A stretch of 64,000 bases of DNA from Ancylostoma caninum (GCA_037903475.1 JBAJFG010000027.1:496001-560000); one strand, 5' to 3'. Positions 24,788 through 36,689 are shown, counted from the stretch's first letter. A program made the numbers and translations. The notes: a model not told the origin generated them from the letters alone.

Positions 24788-27261
24788 CTACATGCGACAT
24801 AGTGCCTGTCCATCACATTTACCAGGTGGACATCCGGAGCACACGGCTCCTACTGGGTACACGCGTCCATCGACGTTGTTGCCCCTAAAACTTTCGATCG
24901 TTCACTTAACGTTATTGGTAATGTTACTCAAACGGGCGATACCCTGGATTGTACATGCAGACAACGAAGAATCGGCCACTGCAATTTCGGACGGCGCACC
25001 CAAGATATCTATTACTCCACCAAGCCATCTAGGTTTGTGATATTGATGGATTAGCAAAGAGTCTATACAAAACCCAAGTTTCAGCGCACTACCTTTGACC
25101 ACTTCGTAACCCTCCTGCCACCCCGCTGATGCTCACTCGCTTGGAAAAGCATGTTCGATCTCATTCCAAATTGTGCTAGCTGACCCCACCACGACTGCAT
25201 CGCCTAAAAATATCACTAAAACTCCATACAGAGTCTGTTACGGGAATCTGCATCATACGATTTGAGCTGCTTGGTGCATGTTTGCAGCAGATGTAAAGTG
25301 GTGGTTGGCCTTATACCCAGGATGAGTGTGAGCCGGTAGTTCTCCGCACGTATTTGCTTCTTGTTGGGCATACGATTCAGCATCACAAGAATACTTCTGG
25401 AATTTCTTCATAGAACGGATACCATCATGTTTTAAAGCTGCAAAGATGTGAACATGCCAGGCGATGCATGAGAGATGCTGGTGGTGCGATCCCCCAACCT
25501 TGACTTCTCTCAGTTTGTCCTTTAGCCAACTTTCCTCTGAAATGGAACACTAAGTCGACATAGGTTTCAGTAGTCGACCATTAAAATCATCATACCTGAG
25601 GTTATTATGTGTGTCAAGAAACACTTCTCTCAGTCCATTCCCAAAGTTCGGATTTGCGCAATTTGGCTCTTAAAGAAGTATGAATACTCTACGCCAATAA
25701 TTTGAGAAAAAAAAGTTGTTTCCGCGATTTGTCCTGGAGTAATAACTCACTTGGCCAAGGAGCTCTTGTAGATTGGGGAACTGTAGTTGTCGTTGTTGTC
25801 GTTGGAGGTGTCGTTGTCGTCGTCGAAGATGTCGTCGTTCTTGCTTGGGTTGTCGTTTTTTGTGCAGTAGTATCTTCCTTCACCAGAACAATAGCCGGGC
25901 CTCCTCCTTGTTTTCCTCCTTTTACAGTTCCTTGTTTCTGTGTTGGCTGGAACTGCCCACATGACGATCTATACATTACAAATTTGCCATAAGAGGAAAC
26001 GAATGATGCATCTTCTTCCCGCCCCGTCCCACTTCCGAAAGATTTGTTGTTTCGTCTACTTAGATCAAGTCCCGGGAAGTAAAAGCCAAATTCTCCGCAT
26101 CCCGATGCATGCATAAGGAAGGGTGGCAATTGTAATCCATTAGTTGTTTGATTCGCTCCGTTTGGTGCACCTCCCAGTAGTCCAAGAAGAGGCAAAAGAA
26201 AGGCGGGAGGCCCTGAAATTCACAATTAGGCAAAAAATTCAAGCATTCATGATTAGTGCCTCATGCTTCCTCATCAGTTCTCATACCGTTGCTAGCATTC
26301 TTTGGTCCGTGCTTTCCACTGCCACCGGACGCGCCCATACCACCTGCTCCTTGCATTGCTCCAAGTAGACTTAGCAATTGTGTGATAAAACCTGGAACGT
26401 ATATAACCTAACGCTTGAAAAATGGTCTTCGTCACCATTCTTACCTGGCGCTTGCTGCCCGTCTCCCATGCCATGTTTATTTCTTGGCTTGTCCTTCTTT
26501 CCTTCTTTATCAGTAGGCGCATGTCCGGATTTGAACGACCCATTTTTCGATAACTCCAATGAATGTGTGTTGGGCAAGAGGAATTGACCACATCCGGATT
26601 TATATATTGTAAATGTTGCATTGGGAGGCATGATAGGTGCAATTCCTCCATGCCCTGCACTCGGTCCAAATCGGGAGGGAATCGAAAATGTTTTGTTTTC
26701 ACCGTTCCCATATTTCGTTTTATTTGCGGCAAGTCCAGGCAAATAAATGCCGAATTCCCCGCATCCTGCTGCATAGAGTTGAATTGGTGGCAACTGTGGT
26801 CTTGTGTTTGTTCCGTTCGTACCATTGGCTGCATTTGCTACTCCACCCCCTGCTCCAAGAAGAGATAAGAGGAGTGCAGGAAGACCTGAAATTCGTATTT
26901 GGTATGTATCAGCTCTCAAATATCCTCTTGATACCTGAAGCTTGTTGTCTAAATCCAGTTCCATAGCTCGCATTGGCCGATCCACTGCTGCCATTAATTG
27001 CTGTTCCAAGACCGTGCTGTCCCATGCCCGGTATATTTCCACCTCCAAATAGGCCTAACAGTAAGCCCATTAGTGCCGAGACGTCTAAAATCGAAACCTG
27101 AGAGAGCTATGGATTTCAGATTCATTTTTGTCTTCAAGCACTTACCCATGGTGTCGCATCTTTTGAATACTGCGACTATGATCTGAATATGGCAAAGATA
27201 CGGTAGGGAAGAAATTTGTCTCGAACTATCTTACCGCGATGAAGAGAGCGATGGAAGTCAT
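24788..27261 (-). CDS. CAP gene A: secreted ASP-like protein with two novel GCGEFG/CGQF modules before the CAP domain
   Basis: The 12 exons are 27261-27235, 27182-27146, 27084-26935, 26885-26445, 26391-26287, 26212-25751, 25668-25596, 25536-25458, 25396-25259, 25203-25093, 25028-24943 and 24884-24788; all phases agree and the protein is about 601 aa. Residues 1-21 are a signal peptide (MTSIALFIAIIVAV). Residues 72-173 and 254-341 are two copies of an unrecognised module: a hydrophobic LLSLLG or LLPLLG start, QLPP, SGCGEFG or AGCGEFG, an (L/F)PGL turn, then a YKSGCGQF or YRSSCGQF end. A Thr-rich, probably O-glycosylated linker (about 368-402) leads through APWPK into a CAP domain (about 409-601). 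The CAP evidence is THNNLR, KYSCDAESYAQQ, SWWGQLAQFGMRSN, the LGCAVRNC strand and a Cys-rich end (CSGCPPGKCDGQALC). Several N-glycosylation sequons are visible. It is predicted to be extracellular. The paralogue is gene B at 42723-45879. Confidence 0.88.
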
Positions 27262-27294
27262 GTCTATGAATTGGTGATTGAGCCACGATATGAG

Positions 27295-27304
27295 CTTTTA
27301 TATA
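27295..27304 (-). promoter_or_regulatory. TATA box of CAP gene A
   Basis: On the minus strand TATATAAAAG lies 33 bases upstream of the start codon. Gene B has a TATA-like box at almost the same distance. No trans-splice acceptor is seen between the box and the ATG, so a very short conventional 5' UTR is likely. Confidence 0.6.
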
Positions 27305-28239
27305 GCCATAGACTGCCACTTGAAATTTGAAAATTCAATAAACACTACGCTGTAGCGCTCTATGTTCCATTTCACTGAAGCAAAGGTAAATTGCTCGACA
27401 CAGTACCTTTTGCCTTTGGCTTCAATGTTTGCGAAAACTTATTGTGTGAGTGCAATACTCAGACAAACAGGAGGTTGACAGCTTCGCACCCTTTGCCCAG
27501 ACGAATTATCAGGTTGCTAGCTCTAAAATAGGATACAGTCTATGATGAGAAGATGAAAATATCCTCTTTGCAGTGATTGGTTGGACTGAATGGCTATGAC
27601 AATAAAGAAGGGTTCACATAATGGAAATAATTCTGCATAGCGAGCATGCGGTGGTACATTGTAGTGTACATGCAAACATCATGTCTGGGATTTGCTGCAC
27701 AGGATTCATTTTCATTATATTCGCGGGCCTCTTCTGTAATTAGCTAATGTACATATAATACTGCTCTTAATCTTTGCAGAAAGGACGAGCGTAACATTCT
27801 TAGAAGGGAACCAATTCCAATTCCTTCTAAAAAACCAAGTTGTGCATTCCAGGACGAATCTGAATATATATAATCTTTTCAACATCTAGCTTTTTACACT
27901 GCGGGAAATACCATTAAAAATGAAGTGCTTCAATAGTTGTGCATTGAAGCCATAAGTACAAGAAGGTTTGCTTAAATTCGTAATGATGTTTTTGACCGGC
28001 ATGGAGAACAATATTCAGAAACTCATAAGCCAATCGCTTCGTTCTATTACAGAGAATTCATTCTTTTTTAATTTTCATTTTCATTCTATTCAAAAACTAC
28101 GGAAGGGAGACGCTTTGCGACGGATTACTGCGTCGCGCACGCCCTTTTCGCAGAGATTAGGAGCAGTATTGTGGTGTCACCGAAAGTTTGAGGAAATCTT
28201 CCCAACCATTCCTATGCTGGTCCTTGATCAAGGCTTGTT
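27305..28239. other. Upstream region of CAP gene A
   Basis: No gene or clear repeat was seen beyond the TATA box. The + frame at 27968-28297 overlaps a MITE fragment and is not supported. Confidence 0.4.
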
Positions 28240-28305
28240 AACGGGTTTTCCGGCAGTTTTTCACGGGATCACATATACTATTGTGATCAACAGTTAGTGA
28301 GGAAT
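28240..28305. mobile_element. Fragment of the GATCACAATAGT MITE family
   Basis: On the minus strand TTGATCACAATAGTATATG is followed by a GTGATCCC block and AACTGCCGGAAAA, matching the left arm of the element at 6157-6537. The other end was not found. Confidence 0.45.
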
Positions 28306-28697
28306 CTTCTCATGCCAAAATTTCAAAAACGATTCCAAGGTGGGACGGTGCCCATAAGAACGTTTTTATTCTTCGTAATGCCCTAACTCGAGCGGAAAGT
28401 GCTCGAGCATATTGAGCTCTGTAGATGCCCCGATTGCTTTAAACATCCCAGCTGAATTTGATGAAGCCACTAGTGCTCATAATGAGTGGCAACGTTCGGA
28501 TTTTTGTGTTCGTGTATTGTAAGGGAGGGGTTTCAGCACGTCATGATGCTTCGCACCCTTTGGAGTACCACAGCAATCATTGGTGGCAATAGTTTCGTAA
28601 AAAATATAAAGTTAGAGGAACTCGAAAACAGCACTGGCAGTAACTCTTAAGGGCTCATGGATCTTTTTGACGGCTACCATAAGCCGTGTCGTATGTA

Positions 28698-29480
28698 CAG
28701 GGTGCGTCATAAATATTGACGCACTGAAGTTATGCTGTAAAAAAAGGACAACGTCACGAGAACCACTAAATATGTATATTCAAAATAAAGGTCATGTCTC
28801 CTAATACAAAAAATCCACTCCTGTTCGGAGAGCGCTCTCTCCTTGTAAAAGCAGCCACGAACATGTCGGTAGAGAAAATCGCCGATGCGCCGCAACTGAA
28901 GTTCCTCCATTATTCTTCCATATCATAAAGAAGGTAAGCTTGAGGAAAACGACACTCTTAAGGGAAGTAGGACAGGTCTTGCTCTCCAAGTATCACAAAT
29001 CATGTCCTTGCCTCAGTTCTCATCACAAGATGAATTCATAGGTACTTTGGCAGGGCTTGCCTGTTGCGCACAAGCCAAAAGTGGTACGGGCCCTGTTTCA
29101 AAAATCTACTTGAGGCACTTCAATTTGGCGGAGAATAGGCTTCCTTGTGAGCCGAATTCCAGTCTACGGGTGACCTTTTATGGATATGTTAGAGAGCAAG
29201 AGCTGCGCTATAATTCACAGGAACAACAAGCTCCCAAAGGCTTATCTGTTCAAGAACTGGGACAAAGTCGACCTGAGTTAGTTGCGGCGCAGAGGCATTG
29301 CGATCCCTCGTCGTCTCTGTGACTGCTTCAGCAAGGAAGGAGCTTGCCGTGAACAAGAGTGCATTTATTCGGATCGCCAAGACATGGGCTTTATTCTGCG
29401 TATGCTTATTTGGAATGTTTTTGCATCTTTTCTTTTCTACAGACTCATTTTAGGTGCGTCAATAATTTTGACGCACCCTG
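28698..29480. mobile_element. Palindromic mariner-derived non-autonomous element with both ends intact
   Basis: The left terminus CAGGGTGCGTCATAAATATT and the reverse complement of the right terminus (CAGGGTGCGTCAAAATTATT) form terminal inverted repeats, flanked by TA on both sides (28696-28697, 29481-29482), the Tc1/mariner target site. Both halves carry the 3' part of a mariner transposase facing outwards. On the + strand (about 29192-29440) it reads ESKSCAIIHRNNKLPK, then LRRRGIAIPRRLCDCFSKEG. On the minus strand (about 28990-28790) it reads LESKTCPTSLKSV, then LQLRRIGDFLYRHVRGCF. Both match the ESK-x-C and LRR-x6-PRR-x3-CI family pattern. Neither half has the catalytic D,D34D region, so mobility would need a transposase from elsewhere. 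Confidence 0.8.
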
Positions 29481-29482
29481 TA

Positions 29483-31055
29483 ATCATTTGCTAGTGAACC
29501 ACAAACGCGAACACAGCGCAATGCTCCGTTCTAGCTACGAACACCTTTGAGTGAGCATTCAAATGCACGAAAAGCAACGCATCTGCTTCTGATTCTGTTC
29601 CAAGAAATTTCATCATTTAGTAGTATAGACACTGATTATGTGTGCCCCTTAGAACGTCAATAATTAGCCAGAATCTGAGACAAGTAGAACATCTTGTGGC
29701 GCTGCGTTGAAACGATTTCTTAATTCTGTTCAATTTGTTATTTCGCTTGATTTGCCTTCACCGCTCATTTTGTAGCACTTGATGTGCTCTTTACCGTAAT
29801 ACAACCGCGTTTCTCAATTACCGCTTCGCCTTGTTTTCTACTGCATGGAATCTGACGCTCCAAGTCGATAAAATTGAACCTTCTCGCAACCAACCGCCGT
29901 TCGACTTCAATCGTGGATCAAATGCGGCTCAGATGAGTGGCGATGTCGACAACGTTTAAGAGGAACCTCTACTGTTGGAAGGACAGCACAAACATGATAT
30001 CTCTGCTGTAGACATGGCAAATTTGGCTTTGAAGTCGTTTCTCGTTTTGGACACCCACTCTGTGAGATATGGAGGCGATTACCCGCTAAGGTTGCTTTAA
30101 ATGTAAGAAGTTATCACTTATGCTAACTTCCAATAATGTATTAGTCTAGCTAACGTATTCTGTGCGAAGCACTAAAGTGATCGACATGAGGTGACCGCCA
30201 ACATTGGGTATGCTCGATTTCTGTGATGTTTTTTTTACGTTTCATCAAAACGACAAGCAAGATACTCGAATGTGGGGATTTCTACAACTGCCGGCTTTAC
30301 AGGTCTGGTGCAGTCATACATCACTTATTTTGATACGTTCCTTATTCATTTCATAAACTCCAATCCAGGAGTGGCGGTTGCGGGCTTCAAATTCAGTGGT
30401 CTCAAAGAACAGAATTTTTCGTAAACGTGGAGCTGAAAAAAAAGCCCTGTCCGTGACGGCATTAATAGAATAGGGAAGGAGCTTTGTAACTCATTAAATG
30501 TGATTGACATTGTTTTGACAACATTGACAAAGTTATGGTTCCTATGCCCACGAAAGACCGCACGAATGGCTCCCCCTTCATATCCGTGAAAAAAAAGCGT
30601 TAATTTGGGATTTTCGCAATATTTCAGCATCCAAAGGGTACTTCGTAAAATTTGGGTTTTTCGAAGTGGCCTTCGTTTCCGTTCCGACTCTAGAGAGGCT
30701 AATGCTGAGGCCTGGCTGGTGAGTGGTGAATCCACATTGCTGTGTGAGATTCGATAGCTTCGATGACGAAGTCGATGTTATGGTGGTGATGATTTACACA
30801 CAAGAAAAGCGATCAGACATCAGAATTTAGTACCACCGCTTGTTGGATAAAATCTATGGTTCCTGTGCAAATTGATATGCCCGAGAATGAGATGAGTTTC
30901 AGCTCGCCTGATCTTCACCGGCTCACCTGCATACAGGTTCATAGAGTGGAACACGAACAATCACGCTGTTTCATTCAGGAATTGGTTCACATACGCTTTT
31001 TTATTTCGAATTGAGCGACTTCGTTTACGTCATCATGCATAATAGCACCTACCAG
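29483..31055. other. Stretch without a supported gene
   Basis: Short open frames only. The minus-strand frame at 30346-30735 (129 codons) has no motif I recognise and no splice support. Nothing else is seen. Confidence 0.4.
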
Positions 31056-32708
31056 AGGTGGTCGGTAGGGAGTCAATTGCCTCAGGCCGCCTCACGCCAC
31101 CTCACGCAATGCCAGTCCTCAGATCAAAAAGAGGTTAACTAGTTAAAAAAGCATGAATTCATTGAAATTCTAGCATTTAAAAACTATACACATTCCCGGT
31201 CATCCAATGATGAAAGATTTGTATTCATGCGCATATTTCAATTTTCACTGAAATTTTAAAAATAGCAATTTCGGAGGGGCACATGTTGTTTATGCGTGCT
31301 CTTTTGGTGAGGTTTGTTATAGATTTATAGAACACAATCCGTGTTGTAGTTAGTCCTGCTGAAACACCGGTTGCGTTTTCACGTAACAGCCGGTATGTAA
31401 CAGCAAACCAGCAGTGATGCAAAATTTTAGTGGGCAGTGTAGCGATCTCGTATCATTTTCTTTTCAAAAGCGGAAAAATGCATTCAGCGACGATTACGTG
31501 CATCTACGCTTGATGCGAATGTGGATAGCACCAGAAGGGACTTTCTCCAACAGTTCTTAAATTTCACCCCAAAAATTCAACGACAAGACTAGCGGTCCAG
31601 CCTGGGCATTATAGCTGGCACTAACCACTCTGATGGGCAGTAACGGAAAATTGTTACTATTCACTTAGTCGTCATATGATAGTCAACTTTGCTGTGGTTA
31701 GCAGTGAAATGAGAATATAAATAGATAGTGCGGGAATCGAAGACTTGCCTTCATTGCAAGTGGAAGTTAAAAAAATACACTTCGTTTTTCTTTTCTTTTA
31801 TTCTACCCCTAAAACAATGCTTCCAACTTGGCTATTGTGTGGATGATCTTTGTGTTCTTCTTCTTAAGTATTATATTACCTAAGATCGCCTGGGGAAATC
31901 TCTTCTTCACACGTTCCAATACCGAGAAGTAGGAGGTCATCACATAGGGGTAAGCAATGACCTGCCCGCAGATTAACACATCAAAATCTTCGCACCGAAA
32001 TCGCAAGGTCAATGGACAATCAAAGTAAGTGTTATAAATTCATTTTCGATATGTTTCTTCTTGCATAAGCAGGAGTCATCCCAATTTTAGTCAAAGAATT
32101 ACCATTTTTGCTTTCTAAAAGTTTTTGCTTTCCTATGTGGTAAATTAGCCATTATATGACTATTAAACCCATGTTATATCTTTTATATAGTGTCTACATT
32201 TCTAGAAACAGAAACGGGTGACATTCGCGTGATAATCGAGTGAAAAGCCGGAACCTTTCGCTTTTGCTAGTAAGAGTGCTTAGTGCCAGCTCCAAGGCTC
32301 AGCCAAGTCAGCTAGCACCGTCACTGAATTTTTAGAAGTGAAAACTGAAAACTGCTGGAGAACGTCCATTTCAGTGCTATCTGCTCTCGTATGAAGCGAA
32401 GATGTAAATTATCGTCGTTGAAGGCATTTTTGTGTTTTTGAAAAGAAAATATTAGTAGATCACATGAACAACATGTGTCTCTCCAAATTTCTGATTTTTA
32501 AAATTTCAGTGAAAATTGAAGTGCATGAATGGAAACAAATTTTACTCCATTGTATGGGTGATAGTGCATATGGTCGTTAAAGGCTATGATTGCGACGACT
32601 TTAAGCTTCTCTTGCTAGTTAATCTATCTTTTATCTGAGGACCGACATTGCATGAGGCGGCCCTAGGCGGCCTGAGGCAATTGCCACTCGGCAAGCGACC
32701 CCACTAGC
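31056..32708. repeat. 1.65-kb inverted-repeat element with arms of 500-630 bp
   Basis: The left arm (about 31056-31690) aligns with the reverse complement of the right arm (about 32200-32708). Landmarks in both are CAATTGCCTCAGGCCGCC near the ends, ACATGTTGTT, TTTTCACTGAAATTTTAAAA and, deeper in, AGCTGGCACTAA. The left arm has about 120 extra bases near 31310-31430. The loop (about 31690-32200) holds a 67-codon minus-strand frame at 31809-32012 of unknown meaning. It is probably a foldback-type DNA element. A clean target duplication could not be assigned because the outer edges are diverged. Confidence 0.7.
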
Positions 32709-33323
32709 TCCGGAAGCAATGCTCATCAGGAGTTACCATAACTTCTATACAGTCTTACAAGAGAAAGGCGAGCGACTTCGTGAGATTTGATCCCACCATC
32801 TTTGTGATATGATCTCATATATATATACCAGTCTGACCGTCCGGCTGACGCCGGACTTCCAGAACTTTATTGATGCTCGCTTCGCTCGCATACTGTATGT
32901 TGAAAGCAAGCACAAAAGTGTAAATGGATTGATAAAATCTGTATCCTTCCACACACTTGTTTCGATATCCTGAGATGCACTCGATCCCGTAGTTGTTGCT
33001 TTCTCCCATATGAACGAAGTTACGCCCTCCCATTTGAGCGAAGATAGTGGTCATGAAGTGTAACCGATTCAGTGCGAATGTTACCTCGAAATGATTTAGG
33101 CTCAACTGGTTGTTGTGGTAATTCAAGTGATAAGGGGCCACCGGTGTATATAAACGGAAAGGAGGGAGTGGTTCATTCAAACACAAACGCAATGGGAAGA
33201 GAACACGGAAGGAAACAATGTACATCTAGGTGATTTAGGTGGGAGGGTCCGCAGAAACAGGGTAAGCGTAACCTTCATGCAGAAATAGACACGCCTAGCG
33301 AATCCTATTACTTGCGGAGCTTG
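32709..33323. other. Flank between the inverted repeat and the minisatellite
   Basis: Contains a short GAGCGAAGCGAGC-type repeat with a GTCCGGCGTCAGCCGGAC palindrome on the minus strand near 32835-32890. A 136-codon minus frame here has no recognised motif and is not called. Confidence 0.4.
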
Positions 33324-35424
33324 CACACCCTTATCGCAACGTTGGACCCGACTGCGGGTATTTCCCCACTTTTGGACGCCGGTGCACCCTTATCACACCT
33401 TTGGACCGGACTCCAGGCGTTCCCCCACTTTTGGACGCCGGCGCACCCTTATCACACCGTTGGACCCGACTCCAGGCGTTTCCCCATATTTGGACGCCGG
33501 CGCACCCTTATCACACCTTTGGACCGGACTCCAGGCGTTCCCCCACTTTTGGACGCCGGCGCACCCTTATCACACCGTTGGACCCGACTCCAGGCGTTTC
33601 CCCACTTTTGGACGCCGGCGCACCCTTATCACACCTTTGGACCCGACTCCAGGCGTTTCCCCACTTTTGGACGCCGGCGCACCCTTATCACACCGTTGGA
33701 CCCGACTCCAGGCGTTTCCCCACTTTTGGACGCCGCGCACCCTTATCACACCCCGGACTCCAGGCGTTCCCCACCACCCTTATCACACCGTTGGACCCGA
33801 CTCCAGGCGTTTCCCCATATTTGGACGCCGGCGCACCCTTATCACACCGTTGGACCCGACTCCAGGCGTTCCCCCACTTTTGGACGCCGGCGCACCCTTA
33901 TCACACCGTTGGACCCGACTCCAGGCGTTTCCCCACTTTTGGACGCCGGCGCACCCTTATCACACCTTTGGACCGGACTCCAGGCGTTCCCCCACTTTTG
34001 GACGCCGGCGCACCCTTATCACACCGTTGGACCCGACTCCAGGCGTTTCCCCACTTTTGGACGCCGGCGCACCCTTATCACACCGTTGGACCCGACTCCA
34101 GGCGTTTCCCCACTTTTGGACGCCGGCGCACCCTTATCACACCGTTGGACCCGACTCCAGGCGTTTCCGGCGACCCTTACACACCTTTGGACCCGACTCC
34201 AGGCGTTTCCCCATATTTGGACGCCGGCGCACCCTTATCACACCTTTGGACCCTACTCCAGGCGTTTCCCCATATTTGGACGCCGGCGCACCCTTATCAC
34301 ACCCTTTGGACACTCCAGGCGTTTCGCCGGCGCACCCGTATTTGGACCCGACTCCAGGCGTTTCCCCACTTTTGGACGCCGCCGCACCCTTATCACACCG
34401 TTGGACCCGACTCCAGGCGTTTCCCCATATTTGGACGCCGGCGCACCCTTATCACACCGCAGGCGGTTGGACGCTGGCGCACCCTTATCACACCGTTGGA
34501 CCCGACTCCAGGCGTTTCCCCATATTTGGACGCCGGCGCACCCTTATCACACCTTTGGACCCGACTCCAGGCGTTTCCCCATATTTGGACGCCGGCGCAC
34601 CCTTATCACACCGTTGGACCCGACTCCAGGCGTTTCCCCATATTTGGACGCCGGCGCACCCTTATCACACCGTTGGACCGACTCCCGGCGTTTCCCCATA
34701 TTTGGACGCCGGCGCACCCTTATCACACCGTTGGACCCGACTCCAGGCGTTTCCCCATATTTGGACGCCGGCGCACCCTTATCACACCGTTGGACCCCTC
34801 CCGGCGTTTCCCCATATTTGGACGCCGGCGCACCCTTATCACACCTTGGACCCTTCCAGGCGTTTCCCCATATTTGGACGCTGGCGCACCCTTATCACAC
34901 CGTTGGACCCGACTCCAGGCGTTTCCCCATATTTGGACGCCGGCGCACCCTTATCACACCGTTTGGACCGGACTCCAGGCGTTTCCCATATTTGGACGCC
35001 GGCGCACCCTTATCACACCGTTGGACCCTACTCCAGGCGTTTCCCCATATTTGGACGCCGGCGCACCCTTATCACACCTTTGGACCCTACTCCAGGCGTT
35101 TCCCCATATTTGGACGCCGGCGCACCCTTATCACACCTTTGGACCCGACTCCAGGCGTTTCCCCATATTTGGACGCCGGCGCACCCTTATCACACCTTTG
35201 GACCGGACTCCAGGCGTTTCCCATATTTGGACGCCGGCGCACCCTTATCACACCGTTGGACCCTACTCCAGGCGTTTCCCCATATTTGGACGCCGGCGCA
35301 CCCTTATCACACCTTTGGACCCGACTCCAGGCGTTTCCCCATATTTGGACGCTGGCGGACCCTTATCACACTGTATTAGACCCGTCTCCAGGTGTTTCCT
35401 CACTTTATGAGGCACCGTTGCACA
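33324..35424. repeat. 59-bp minisatellite, roughly 35 units
   Basis: The unit runs GGCGCACCCTTATCACACC, then (G/T)TTGGACCCGACTCCAGGCG, then TTTCCCCATATTTGGACGCC (or CACTTTTGG in place of CATATTTGG). The period is 59 bp, for example from 35043 to 35102. Units in the first third mostly carry CACTTTTGG and those after about 34190 mostly carry CATATTTGG. A further variant couples TTTGGACCGGACTCC with GTTCCCCC. Truncated units occur near 33740-33790, 34165, 34300-34350 and 34460. Because 59 is not a multiple of three and the unit has no stop in any + frame, all three + frames stay open for about 2 kb. These long frames are not considered genes. Confidence 0.95.
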
Positions 35425-35684
35425 TCGCTGGACCTTCTGGTCGACCATCTCTCTACCCCACTCCACCACACCATACCCGTTCTTAGTCTTTTATATGATC
35501 TCGCAATCACCACCAATCACCATCACTGACCAATCACAGTGCATGTGCACACGCACGCACAGAGTCACATAATGTCTGTAATATATACAAAGTATGATAT
35601 ATATCATCAGGGACCTTAGGATGAGCATCGAGAAGAAATTATTGAACAACGTGTAGAAAAAAATACAATTCTAGTAGTTCGAAT
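35425..35684. other. Right flank of the minisatellite
   Basis: Degenerate unit remnants fade out by about 35424. Then follows CACCATCACTGACCAATCAC-like sequence and AT-rich DNA. No gene is seen. Confidence 0.4.
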
Positions 35685-35930
35685 CACAGTGATCCTTTGC
35701 ATAAATAACGGCAATGTGACACTTCTACTTACACTACGACATAGTAAATTACGATGTTTATGTTTAACAATGTCATTGAAGCGCTGTTTCTCGACTTTTC
35801 TCTGAAATTCATTGATCCGCTAGACCGCAGAAGTACCAAGCAAATTGACGTTCAAAAAATGACGAGATCTATAAACCTACATTTTGACGATCTATGGAAC
35901 GGAAAAACGTGACGATATCCAAGGGTACCA
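35685..35930. repeat. Diverged direct repeat, copy 1
   Basis: Aligns in the same orientation with 41050-41285. Shared blocks include CAGTGATCC or CTGTGATCT, TTTGCATAA, AGTAAATTACG, TTCATTGATCC or TTCATTTGGCC and ATCTATG. The two copies lie on either side of the large palindrome. Confidence 0.55.
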
Positions 35931-36689
35931 GGTAGTATAGTTTGTGTATAGAACCTCTACTGAAGCTGTCTGCTTTAGCTTTTTACATTTCGTTTGCGCA
36001 GAAATGCTCGTCCATGGTTTCACAAACTATACAAAGCGCTAAATCAGTTTTTGTTCCTTTTCCAACATTATTTGGTTATTACATTACATTTTACATTTGG
36101 TTATTTCCGACTGTGTTTACAGATGATACTGAATGCGGATGACAGAACCAAAAACCAAAAAAAAAAGAAAAAGACGAATCTTTGCCTCCTAATCCAGACT
36201 CAGAGAATCGCGCAGCTCTATCTTCCAAGAGTTCAACCTGACCCGCCCACATTTTGGACGCAGCAGCAAAATATTACCTGTAATGAAGAGGGCAGCAGAA
36301 GAAAATTGATGGGAGTGTGCTTAACTACAAAATATTTTAAATGCCACTGACGAAGTATTGCAATATGGTGTTCCTACTAGTCTAAAAAAGTCTATTAAAA
36401 TCGTTTTGAAAGTGGAGGATTTTCGCCTAGACAGTTTCAAGCACGTACGAGCTCAAAAATTTAAAGGACTATGATGGAAGGTACTGTCGTATTAGATGTC
36501 CCCCTGGAAAGTCATTAGGTTCCCGTGGCCTTTAACCTCTGGGCTTGGAAGTACAGCAACTCCGCTTGGGTGGCGAGGTGGGCCGACAGTGGACCTGGCA
36601 ACATCATTTTTGCAGCGCTGTGGTGCGAGACTATTAAGGCTCAACACCGCTTTTGGCAGCACTCTCGGGCAAAAATAGTAACAGATTAG

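Noticed and set aside
25080..25102. GAAACTTGGG string resembling the reverse complement of SL1
   Set aside because: Only part of the leader matches and the string lies in and next to a normal short intron of CAP gene A.
25702..26868. Several + strand ORFs including a Val-rich one
   Set aside because: They are the antisense of the Thr-rich linker and modules of CAP gene A, whose phases, paralogue and domain support the minus strand.
33312..35486. Three overlapping + strand ORFs of 665-724 codons rich in Pro, His and Leu
   Set aside because: They are the three frames of one 59-bp minisatellite without stop codons; no start context, no splice sites, no domain.
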